From assembly GCF_051960575.1 (NCBI RefSeq), contig NZ_JBQCEE010000417.1:1-13563 (forward strand): 13,563 nt of DNA, written 5' to 3'. Of this stretch, positions 1 through 7,635 are shown piece by piece. Position numbers and translations under genes: made by a program. This DNA is from JBQCEE01 sp051960575 (GTDB lineage Bacteria > Actinomycetota > Actinomycetes > Mycobacteriales > Jatrophihabitantaceae). How positions within the stretch are numbered: the stretch's first letter is position 1; each line of letters starts with the position of its first letter. Under the pieces are notes generated by a model. The model was not told the DNA's origin and did no database searches. It worked only from the letters and a program-made list of their open reading frames with translations.

Positions 1-110
1 ACGCGGCGATCGTCGAGGCGATCCTGGGCGGCCAGGTCGACCGCGCCCGCGTCGAGATGGAGGAGCACGTCGACGGCACCGCCGCATTGCTGCGCGGGTT
101 CTTGAACTGA
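1..110 (+). CDS. GntR-family transcriptional regulator, FCD domain, C-terminal fragment
   Basis: Only the last 35 codons are present, in the frame starting at base 3 and ending with TGA at 108-110. The peptide begins AAIVEAILGG and ends LLRGFLN. It matches the last two helices of FCD (FadR C-terminal) ligand-binding domains, with the usual pattern 'AI..G....AR..M..H.......L'. FCD regulators typically sense a small organic acid or catabolite and repress the neighbouring catabolic operon. The gene lies 52 bases upstream of the glutamine-synthetase-like operon on the same strand, so it is the obvious candidate regulator of that operon. The DNA-binding domain is outside the window. Assignment rests on a short C-terminal pattern and is moderately sure. 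Confidence 0.65.
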   Translation, partial: AAIVEAILGGQVDRARVEMEEHVDGTAALLRGFLN

Positions 111-131
111 GTGTCGACCTGAAGGTACGGT
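102..131 (+). promoter_or_regulatory. Candidate sigma70-type promoter for the gamma-glutamylation operon
   Basis: TTGAAC at 102-107 resembles a -35 box, and TACGGT at 126-131 fits the actinobacterial -10 pattern TAnnnT. The spacer is 18 bases. The -35 box lies inside the last codons of the upstream GntR gene, so the operon could be transcribed separately from its regulator. A start site near 138 would give a short leader containing a GAGAGG ribosome-binding sequence at 148-153. This is pattern matching only. Confidence 0.4.
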
Positions 132-143
132 CCCAACACCTTC
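121..143. promoter_or_regulatory. Inverted repeat around the -10 box, candidate GntR operator
   Basis: GAAGGT at 121-126 and ACCTTC at 138-143 are perfect 6-base inverted arms separated by 11 bases. The left arm ends on the first base of the putative -10 box, and the right arm spans the expected transcription start. A dimeric regulator bound here would block initiation. The FCD GntR gene just upstream makes it the first candidate to bind, but the usual FCD operator is shorter, so the link is inference. Confidence 0.35.
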
Positions 144-162
144 TAGCGAGAGGCGCGTCGGC

Positions 163-1533
163 ATGACCTCCGAGCCCCCCGCCGCACCGCTGACGCTCGA
201 CCAACTGCGGGCGGACATCACGGCCGGCCGCATCGACACCGTCGTGCTCGCCATGACCGACATCCAGGGCCGGCTGCAGGGCAAGCGGCTCGACGCCCAC
301 TACTTCCTGGACGAGGTCGTGAAGCACGGCAGCGAGGGGTGCAACTACCTGCTCGCCGTCGACGTCGAGATGAACACCGTGGGCGGCTATGCCATCTCGT
401 CGTGGGAGCGCGGCTACGGCGACCTGGTGATGGTGCCCGACCTGTCGACGTTGCGGCGGCTGCCGTGGCAGGAGGGCACGGCGCTGCTGCTGAGCGACGT
501 GCAGTGGCCCGACGGCACCGATGTCGCCGAGTCGCCGCGACAGATCCTGCGCCGCCAGCTCGACCGGCTGGCCGAGCACGGCTGGCAGGCGATGGTCGGC
601 ACCGAGCTCGAGTTCATCGTCTTCGAGGACACCTACGAACAGGCCTGGGACAAGGGCTACCGCGGCCTGACGCCGGCGAACCGCTACAACGTCGACTACT
701 CGGTCGTCGGTACCGGACGCGTCGAGCCGCTGCTGCGCGCGCTGCGCCTCGGCATGAGCGGCGCAGGCCTGCAGGTCGAGTCGGCGAAGGGCGAGTGCAA
801 CCCGGGCCAGCACGAGATCGCCTTCCGGTACACCGACGCCCTCACGACGTGCGACAACCACGTCGTCTACAAGACCGGTGCCAAGGAGATCGCCGCCCAT
901 CGCGGCTGCTCGCTGACCTTCATGGCCAAGTACAACGAACGTGAAGGCAACTCGTGCCACATCCACCTGTCGCTGCGCACGCCCACCGGTGACCCGGTCT
1001 TCGCCGGCGACGGCCCGGGTGGGGTGTCGCCCGTCTACGAACACTTCGTCGCGGGCCAGCTCGCCGCGCTGCGCGAGCTGAGCTACTTCTTCGCGCCGAA
1101 CATCAACTCGTACAAGCGGTTCCAGCCGAACACGTTCGCGCCGACCGCGGTGCTGTGGGGCTTCGACAACCGCACCTGCGCGATCCGCACCGTCGGGCAC
1201 GGCCCGAGCCTGCGCTTCGAGAACCGGCTGCCCGGCGGCGACGTGAACCCGTACCTCGCCGTCGCGGCGATGATCGCCGCGGGCCTGCACGGCGTCGAGC
1301 ACGAGCTGCCGCTCGAACCGGCCTTCGACGGCAACGGCTACGCCGCCGACGCCCCGCGCGTGCCGAGCCGGCTCACCGACGCGGCCGACCTGCTCGAGGC
1401 GAGCACCATCGCCCGCGCCGCGTTCGGCGACGCGGTGGTCGACCACTACGTCAACGCCGCCCGCGTGGAGGTGACCGCGTTCGACGCGGTGGTCACCGAG
1501 TGGGAGCGTGTGCGCAGCTTCGAGCGGATGTGA
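163..1533 (+). CDS. Glutamine synthetase-like gamma-glutamyl amide ligase (GlnA4/PuuA/IpuC type)
   Basis: A 456-residue ATP-dependent ligase of the glutamine synthetase superfamily, probably joining glutamate to an amine or amino alcohol rather than ammonia. Visible active-site landmarks are TELEF at 147-151 (metal ligands), E206 and the NPGQHE motif at 213-218, HIH at 266-268 (glutamate and metal site), NRTCAIR at 336-342 (ATP/glutamate arginines) and RFENR at 351-355. The tail has no NLYDLP-type adenylylation motif, unlike housekeeping GlnA1. The ATG at 163 follows GAGAGG nine bases upstream. It heads an operon with an aldehyde dehydrogenase and an SDR. M. tuberculosis glnA4 (Rv2860c) has a similar setting, and Streptomyces GlnA4 is a gamma-glutamylethanolamide synthetase. 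The family is certain; the substrate is inferred from context. Confidence 0.9.
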   Translation: MTSEPPAAPLTLDQLRADITAGRIDTVVLAMTDIQGRLQGKRLDAHYFLDEVVKHGSEGCNYLLAVDVEMNTVGGYAISSWERGYGDLVMVPDLSTLRRLPWQEGTALLLSDVQWPDGTDVAESPRQILRRQLDRLAEHGWQAMVGTELEFIVFEDTYEQAWDKGYRGLTPANRYNVDYSVVGTGRVEPLLRALRLGMSGAGLQVESAKGECNPGQHEIAFRYTDALTTCDNHVVYKTGAKEIAAHRGCSLTFMAKYNEREGNSCHIHLSLRTPTGDPVFAGDGPGGVSPVYEHFVAGQLAALRELSYFFAPNINSYKRFQPNTFAPTAVLWGFDNRTCAIRTVGHGPSLRFENRLPGGDVNPYLAVAAMIAAGLHGVEHELPLEPAFDGNGYAADAPRVPSRLTDAADLLEASTIARAAFGDAVVDHYVNAARVEVTAFDAVVTEWERVRSFERM

Positions 1534-1537
1534 GCGT

Positions 1538-2911
1538 GTGACCAGCAGCTACGACGTCGTCAACCCGGCCTCCGAGGCCGTCGTCACCACCGTCGAGCTG
1601 GCCGACGCGGACGCCACCGACGCCGCCGTCGCCCGCTCACGCGCGGCCTTCGCGCAGTGGCGCGCGGTGGCGCCGGGCGACCGCGCCCGCCTGCTGCGAC
1701 GCTTCGCAGAGGCCGTCGACGCCGACCTCGAACGGCTCGCCCGCATCGAGGTCGAGAACGCCGGGCACACCATCGGCAACGCGCGATGGGAGGCGGGCAA
1801 CGTCCGCGACGTGCTCGCCTACTACGCGGGCGCGCCGGAGCGGCTGATCGGCCGGCAGATCCCCGTCGCCGACGGCATCGACGTCACCTTCCACGAGCCG
1901 CTCGGCGTGGTCGGGGCGATCGTGCCGTGGAACTTCCCCATGCCGATCGCGTCATGGGCGTTCGGCCCGGCGCTCGCCGCCGGCAACACGGTCGTGCTGA
2001 AGCCCGCCGAGTACACGCCGCTCAGCGCGCTGCGGCTCGCCGAACTCGCGCTGGAGGCGGGCCTGCCCGAGCACGTGCTGCAGGTGGTGCCCGGTGAGGG
2101 GAAGGTGGTGGGGCAGCGGCTCGTCGAGCACCCGGACGTCGCGAAGATCGTCTTCACCGGCTCGACCGCGGTGGGCAAGCAGGTGATGGCGGGCTGCGCG
2201 GCGCGGGTCAAGCCGGTCACCCTGGAACTCGGCGGCAAGAGCGCCAACGTCGTCTTCGCCGACGCCGACCTCGAGGCCGCGGCCGCCGCCGCGCCGTACG
2301 CCGTGTTCGACAACGCGGGGCAGGACTGCTGCGCGCGCTCGCGCATCCTGGTGCAGGGCTCGGCCTACGACCGGTTCATGGAGCTGTTCGAGGCCGCGGT
2401 GCAGCGCGTCGTCGTCACCGACCCGGCCGACGAGACGGCCGAGATGGGGCCGCTCATCAGCGCGACGCAGCGCGATCGGGTCGCCGCCTTCCTGCCCGAC
2501 GACAGCGTCGTCGCCTTCCGCGGCTCGGCGCCTACCGGCCCGGGGTTCTGGTTCCCGCCGACGGTCGTCACGCCGCGCCGCGCCGACGACCCGCTGCTGC
2601 GGGACGAGATCTTCGGCCCGGTCGTCGCTGTCCTGCCGTTCGACGACGAGGCCGACGCCGTCCGGATCGCCAACGACAGCGACTTCGGGCTGTCCGGGTC
2701 GATCTGGACGCGGGACGTCGGCCGGGCCCTGCGGGTCAGCCGGGGGATCGAGGCGGGCAACCTGTCGGTCAACTCGAACTCGTCCGTGCGCTACTGGACA
2801 CCGTTCGGCGGCTTCAAGTCCAGCGGCCTCGGCCGCGAGCTGGGCCCCGACGCGCCGCTCGCGTTCACCGAGACCAAGAACGTCTTCATCTCGACGAAGG
2901 AGCTGTCATGA
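1538..2911 (+). CDS. NAD(P)-dependent aldehyde dehydrogenase (gamma-glutamyl aldehyde type, AldC/PuuC-like)
   Basis: A 457-residue aldehyde dehydrogenase of normal family length. Landmarks are PWNFP at 130-134 (cofactor and oxyanion asparagine N132), LELGGK at 229-234 (general base E230) and NAGQDCC at 259-265, where C264 aligns with the catalytic cysteine. EIFGPV and the late PFGG-K-SG-G segment are also present. The GTG at 1538 is chosen because the conserved domain begins at once after it. An in-frame GTG at 1508 would add ten residues inside the upstream gene. The ligase stop is only four bases before the start, so the genes are co-transcribed. Likely role: oxidation of a gamma-glutamylated amino-aldehyde to the acid in the cytoplasm. 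The class is certain; the substrate is inferred. Confidence 0.9.
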   Translation: MTSSYDVVNPASEAVVTTVELADADATDAAVARSRAAFAQWRAVAPGDRARLLRRFAEAVDADLERLARIEVENAGHTIGNARWEAGNVRDVLAYYAGAPERLIGRQIPVADGIDVTFHEPLGVVGAIVPWNFPMPIASWAFGPALAAGNTVVLKPAEYTPLSALRLAELALEAGLPEHVLQVVPGEGKVVGQRLVEHPDVAKIVFTGSTAVGKQVMAGCAARVKPVTLELGGKSANVVFADADLEAAAAAAPYAVFDNAGQDCCARSRILVQGSAYDRFMELFEAAVQRVVVTDPADETAEMGPLISATQRDRVAAFLPDDSVVAFRGSAPTGPGFWFPPTVVTPRRADDPLLRDEIFGPVVAVLPFDDEADAVRIANDSDFGLSGSIWTRDVGRALRVSRGIEAGNLSVNSNSSVRYWTPFGGFKSSGLGRELGPDAPLAFTETKNVFISTKELS

Positions 2912-3684
2912 CCGCACCGACCGGACGCCTCGCCGGCAAGGTCGCCGTGATCACCGGCGCCGCCAGCGGCATCGGTCTCGCCACCGCCCGCCGCTTCGCC
3001 CGCGAGGGCGCCGTGGTCGTCTGCGCCGACGTCGACGCCGAGGCCGGCGAGAAGGCGGCGGCCGAGGTCGGCGGGTCGTTCGTCGCGCTCGACGTCACCG
3101 ACGAGCAGCAGGTGCAGGCGGCCTTCCAGCAGACCGTCGACCAGTACGGCCGGCTCGACATCGCCTTCAACAACGCCGGCATCTCGCCGCCCGACGACGA
3201 CTCGATCCTCGACACCGGTCTCGACGCCTGGCGCCGCGTGCAGGAGGTCAACCTCACCTCGGTCTACCTGTGCTGCAAGTACGCGATCGGGCACATGCGC
3301 GCGGGCGGCGGCGGATCGATCATCAACACCGCGTCCTTCGTGGCCGTCATGGGCTCAGCCACCTCGCAGATCAGCTACACCGCCAGCAAGGGCGGCGTGC
3401 TCGCGATGAGTCGCGAGCTCGGCGTGCAGTTCGCCCGCGACGGTGTTCGGGTGAACGCGCTCTGCCCCGGGCCGGTGAACACCCCGCTGCTGCAGGAGCT
3501 GTTCGCGAAGGACCCCGAACGTGCGGCGCGCCGGCTCGTCCACATCCCGATGGGCCGCTTCGCCGAGGCCGACGAGATCGCGTCCGCGGTGACGTTCCTG
3601 GCCAGCGACGACGCGTCGTTCATCACCGCGTCCACGTTCCTGGTCGACGGCGGCATCAGCGGCGCGTACGTCACGCCGCTGTAG
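2908..3684 (+). CDS. Short-chain dehydrogenase/reductase (SDR), probably NAD-dependent
   Basis: A 258-residue classical SDR. The Rossmann motif TGAASGIG is at 16-23 and NNAG at 88-91. The catalytic tetrad is N115, S143, Y157 and K161 (YTASK). Aspartate 41 after the second beta strand favours NAD(H) over NADP(H). A C-terminal FLVDGGISG segment is also typical. The ATG overlaps the stop of the aldehyde dehydrogenase as ATGA, and a strong AAGGAG at 2897-2902 lies five bases upstream, so translation is probably coupled. In this operon the plausible job is oxidation of a gamma-glutamyl amino alcohol to the aldehyde used by the neighbouring dehydrogenase. Automatic annotation may call it 3-oxoacyl-ACP reductase, which I think is less likely here. 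Confidence 0.9.
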   Translation: MTAPTGRLAGKVAVITGAASGIGLATARRFAREGAVVVCADVDAEAGEKAAAEVGGSFVALDVTDEQQVQAAFQQTVDQYGRLDIAFNNAGISPPDDDSILDTGLDAWRRVQEVNLTSVYLCCKYAIGHMRAGGGGSIINTASFVAVMGSATSQISYTASKGGVLAMSRELGVQFARDGVRVNALCPGPVNTPLLQELFAKDPERAARRLVHIPMGRFAEADEIASAVTFLASDDASFITASTFLVDGGISGAYVTPL

Positions 3685-3713
3685 GGGCGATCGCAGTTCG
3701 ATCTTCCCTCCGC

Positions 3714-3746
3714 GGTCGTGCGCGGGCACGATGGGGCACCACGACC
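3714..3746. repeat. Nested inverted repeats between the SDR and beta-propeller genes
   Basis: Within the 81-base gap, TCGTGC at 3716-3721 pairs with GCACGA at 3726-3731 around a 4-base loop. The overlapping arm GGTCGTG at 3714-3720 also pairs perfectly with CACGACC at 3740-3746. The two pairings share a left arm and cannot form together in RNA. There is no U-tract, so a strong intrinsic terminator is unlikely. It could be a weak terminator, an operator or a leader structure. I see no convincing promoter boxes in the gap. Confidence 0.35.
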
Positions 3747-3765
3747 GACCGGACAGGGGATCGCG

Positions 3766-4874
<1,109 letters not shown>

Positions 4875-4878
<4 letters not shown>

Positions 4879-5165
4879 TCCGGGTGGTGCTGCCGGCACC
4901 GCTGCGCCAGCTGGCACGCTGTGACCGCGAGGTGCAGCTCGACGCCGAGCCCACCCAGCGCGCCGTCATCGACGCGATCGAGCAGCGCTGGCCGGCGCTG
5001 CGCGGCACGCTGCGTGAGCCGGGCTCCGACCGTCGGCGGGCCTTCGTGCGGTTCTTCGCCTGCGGCGAGGACCTCTCGCACGAGGCGCCGGACGCGCCGC
5101 TGCCGGAGGCGGTGGCCACCGGACAGGAGCCCTACCTCATCGTCGGAGCGATGGCCGGCGGCTGA
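4875..5165 (+). CDS. MoaD/ThiS-family ubiquitin-like protein with C-terminal Gly-Gly
   Basis: A 96-residue protein starting at a GTG that shares GTGA with the stop of the propeller gene. It has a beta-grasp pattern: MIRVVLPAPLRQLA at the start, a central helix around TQRAVIDAIEQRWPALR, a strand carrying VRFFACGEDL, then YLIVGAMAGG. The last two residues are the Gly-Gly expected of proteins adenylated by an E1-like enzyme (MoeB/ThiF) and thiocarboxylated as sulfur carriers. No MoaE, ThiG, ThiF-like or JAMM protease gene is visible here, so it is not part of a local molybdopterin or thiamine operon. Tight coupling to the propeller suggests a dedicated partnership. Family call is strong; pathway unknown. 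Confidence 0.85.
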
Positions 5166-5762
5166 TCAGCGGGCCGGGCGGTCGACCGCCGCGACCACGC
5201 CGGCGTACACCGCGTGCTGGACGAACGAGCTGACCAGCACCGACCGACGCCAGGCCCACGGCGGGGGCGTGCCGCCGAGCGTCGGGAACAGCGTCAGTGC
5301 CATCGCCTGGCACGCCGCGTAGAAGGCGAGGTCGCCGCGCCGCTCGCCGCCGGCCAGACGCTGCGCCGCCGGGTGGCCCAGCGCGACGGCCGAGCCGTAC
5401 CCCCAGTGGACGAGCAGGAACAGGGCCTGCCGTCCGGCGGGCGTGCGCGGCATGCGGTGCAGCACCGCGGCGGCGGCCTGCACGACGTGCGGGCTGGCGT
5501 CGTAGTCGACGACGCCGGTGAAGCCGGGGGAGAGCCGGCGCCGCGCGGCCTGCTCCGCCCAGAGCGTCGCGGTCATGACCGCCGTGCCGGCCACACCCGC
5601 TGCGAGTGGGCGGACGAGCGGCCGCAGTCGCCGGGGCGAGCGCTGCTCGAGGGCGGCGACGGCGCGGTCACGCAGGGCGGCGGGGTTCGGCACGACCAGC
5701 GATGTACCCGCCGGGGGAGGCGGCCCGGCGGACATGCGTGACGGAACACGTCGGGTACGCAT
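5166..5762 (-). CDS. Predicted four-helix integral membrane protein of unknown function
   Basis: A 198-residue protein read on the - strand. A basic, proline-rich N-terminus of about 50 residues is followed by four likely membrane helices: around 53-69 (AAGVAGTAVMTATLW), 112-130, 145-162 and 174-192. The GxxGTAVMTA start and an LxxHWGYGSA motif in helix 2 recall small actinobacterial membrane proteins with loose similarity to the YagU/DUF1440 group. I cannot name the family firmly. Candidate starts are the ATG at 5762, an ATG at 5735 and a GTG at 5693; none has a clear ribosome-binding site, so the true N-terminus is uncertain. Its stop abuts the MoaD-like stop. Upstream it is divergent from the gamma-glutamyltransferase gene. 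Confidence 0.6.
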   Translation of the reverse strand: MRTRRVPSRMSAGPPPPAGTSLVVPNPAALRDRAVAALEQRSPRRLRPLVRPLAAGVAGTAVMTATLWAEQAARRRLSPGFTGVVDYDASPHVVQAAAAVLHRMPRTPAGRQALFLLVHWGYGSAVALGHPAAQRLAGGERRGDLAFYAACQAMALTLFPTLGGTPPPWAWRRSVLVSSFVQHAVYAGVVAAVDRPAR

Positions 5763-5767
5763 GAGGG

Positions 5768-7555
5768 GTGCAGACGCGTCCCGAACTGACCGGTGACTTC
5801 GGCATGGTCGCCTCCACCCACTGGCTCGCCTCGGCGGTGGGCGTGGCCGTGCTCGAGCGGGGCGGCAACGCCTTCGACGCCGCCGCGGCCGCCGGGTTCA
5901 CGCTGCAGGTCGTCGAGCCGCACCTCAACGGGCCGGGCGGCGAGGTGCCGATGCTCGTGAGCGCCGCGGGCAGCGACGACGTCGTCGTGGTGGCGGGGCA
6001 GGGGCCGGCGCCGCGCGGCGCCACGATCGAGCACTACCGGGCCGAGGGTCTCGATCTCGTGCCCGGCACCGGGCACCTCGCCGCCTGCGTCCCGGCCGCC
6101 TTCGACGCGTGGGTGACCCTGCTCGATCGGTTCGGCACGTGGCCGCTGGCCGACGTGCTCGACCCGGCCATCGGCTACGCCGAGCGGGGCTTCCCGGTGC
6201 TGCCTGCGATCAGCCGCACGATCGCCACCGTCGAGCGGCTGTTCACCGACCACTGGCCGACGTCCGCGGCCACCTGGCTGCCCGGTGGCGCGGTGCCCGC
6301 GCCCGGCACGCGACTGCGGAACCCGGCCCTCGCCGGGACCTACCGCCGGCTGGCCGCGATCGCCTCGGCCGCGCCGGACCGTTCGGCGGGGCTGCAGGCC
6401 GCGCGCGACGCCTTCCACCGCGGCTTCGTCGCCGAGGCCGTCGACGCGTTCGTGCGTACTCCGGTGCTCGACACGAGCGGGACGCCGCACGCCGGGGTGC
6501 TGACCGCCGACGACCTCGCTGCCTGGACGACACCGCTCGAGGCGCCGGCCACGTTCGACTTCGGCTCGTGCCGCGTCTGCAAGACGCCGCCGTGGGGCCA
6601 GGGCCCGGTGCTGCTGCAGCAGTTGGCACTGCTCGACGGCCTGGACTGGCGTGACACCGCGCCGCACGACCCGCAGTTCGTGCACACCGTGGTCGAGGCG
6701 TCCAAGCTCGCGTTCGCCGATCGCGAGGCGTTCTACGGCGACGTGCCCGACGTGCCGCTCGCCGACCTGCTCGACCCGGGCTACAACGCCGACCGGCGCC
6801 GGCTCGTCACCGACACCGCCAGCGGCGAGCTGCGCCCCGGCGCCCCGGCCGGCCGCGTGCCACGCCTGCCGCGTCCGGTCGCAGGCGCCGCCGCGGCGGG
6901 CGTCGGCGAGCCGACGCTCGCGAGCGCGGACACGGGCGTCGAGCCCGCCGTCGACGCCAGGGGCGCGACCCGCGGCGACACGTGCCACCTCGACGTCGTC
7001 GACCGCTTCGGCAACATGGTGTCGGCGACGCCCAGCGGCGGGTGGCTGCAGAGCGCGCCGGTGATCCCGGGGCTCGGGTTCGCACTCGGCACGCGTGCGC
7101 AGATGTTCTGGCTGGAACCGGGCCTGCCGAACTCGCTGGCCCCGGGCAAGCGTCCACGCACCACGCTCTCGCCGTCACTGGCCCTGCGCGACGGCGTGCC
7201 GTGGCTCGCCTTCGGCACGCCGGGCGGCGACCAGCAGGACCAGTGGCAGCTGCCGTTCTTCCTGTTCCACACCGTCTTCGGGATGAACCTGCAGCAGGCC
7301 ATCGAAGCCCCGACCTGGCACAGCACGCACTTCCCGTCGTCGTTCTACCCGCGCGACGCCGAACCGCGGGGCCTGGTGGTCGAGGCGCGGGTCGGCGCGT
7401 CGACCGTCGCCGACCTCCGGCGCCGGGGACACCTGGTCACCGAGGTGGACGGCTGGTCGCTCGGGCGGCTCTCGGCGGTGAGCCGGGGCGCCGACGGGTT
7501 CCTGCGCGCCGCCGCCAACCCGCGCGGCGCCCAGGGGTACGCGGCCGGTCGCTGA
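5768..7555 (+). CDS. Gamma-glutamyltransferase-family Ntn hydrolase, cytoplasmic
   Basis: A 595-residue member of the gamma-glutamyltransferase family, which hydrolyses or transfers gamma-glutamyl groups after self-cleavage before a threonine. That residue is probably T405 in GDTCHLDVVD. KRPRTTLSPS and FGTPGGD follow as the substrate pocket. Differences from classical enzymes are visible: the Ser-Ser pair is Thr-Thr, the residue aligned with the carboxylate-binding Asn is Gly (TPSGG), and VPG is VPA. Specificity may therefore differ from glutathione. There is no signal peptide, unlike exported Ggt. The GTG at 5768 is chosen because the family's conserved N-terminus (FGMVASTHWLA) begins shortly after it. 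It may supply the hydrolase missing from the upstream gamma-glutamylation operon, but that is inference. Confidence 0.88.
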   Translation: MQTRPELTGDFGMVASTHWLASAVGVAVLERGGNAFDAAAAAGFTLQVVEPHLNGPGGEVPMLVSAAGSDDVVVVAGQGPAPRGATIEHYRAEGLDLVPGTGHLAACVPAAFDAWVTLLDRFGTWPLADVLDPAIGYAERGFPVLPAISRTIATVERLFTDHWPTSAATWLPGGAVPAPGTRLRNPALAGTYRRLAAIASAAPDRSAGLQAARDAFHRGFVAEAVDAFVRTPVLDTSGTPHAGVLTADDLAAWTTPLEAPATFDFGSCRVCKTPPWGQGPVLLQQLALLDGLDWRDTAPHDPQFVHTVVEASKLAFADREAFYGDVPDVPLADLLDPGYNADRRRLVTDTASGELRPGAPAGRVPRLPRPVAGAAAAGVGEPTLASADTGVEPAVDARGATRGDTCHLDVVDRFGNMVSATPSGGWLQSAPVIPGLGFALGTRAQMFWLEPGLPNSLAPGKRPRTTLSPSLALRDGVPWLAFGTPGGDQQDQWQLPFFLFHTVFGMNLQQAIEAPTWHSTHFPSSFYPRDAEPRGLVVEARVGASTVADLRRRGHLVTEVDGWSLGRLSAVSRGADGFLRAAANPRGAQGYAAGR

Positions 7556-7597
7556 GACGACGGCGTCGCCCACGGCGTTCCAACAGTCGGGCGCACC

Positions 7598-7635
7598 TAC
7601 GGTCGCCCCGTCAGGTGAACGCCCGAGGAGGCCGC
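7598..7635 (+). promoter_or_regulatory. Candidate -10 element and ribosome-binding site of the phospholipase gene
   Basis: TACGGT at 7598-7603 is identical to the putative -10 box before the operon at 163 and lies in the 80-base gap after the gamma-glutamyltransferase stop. I see no good -35 box at the right distance (GCGTTC at 7575-7580 is weak). GAGGAGG at 7625-7631 is a strong ribosome-binding site four bases before the ATG. It fixes that start against the much longer open frame running back to 6982. Confidence 0.4.

Noticed and set aside
163..1533. Housekeeping glutamine synthetase GlnA.
   Set aside because: No NLYDLP-type adenylylation motif, a diverged sequence, and a catabolic operon context; it fits the GlnA4/PuuA/IpuC group better.
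1508..1537. An earlier GTG start for the aldehyde dehydrogenase.
   Set aside because: It would add ten residues (CAASSGCER-like) not expected in the family. The GTG at 1538 is just before the conserved N-terminus, though the earlier start cannot be excluded.
5573..6988. A 471-codon - strand open frame opposite the gamma-glutamyltransferase gene.
   Set aside because: Shadow composition; it also overlaps the membrane gene in another frame.
6982..7635. A 218-codon N-terminal extension of the phospholipase frame.
   Set aside because: It overlaps the gamma-glutamyltransferase catalytic region in another frame. The GAGGAGG site and Tat signal fix the start at 7636.
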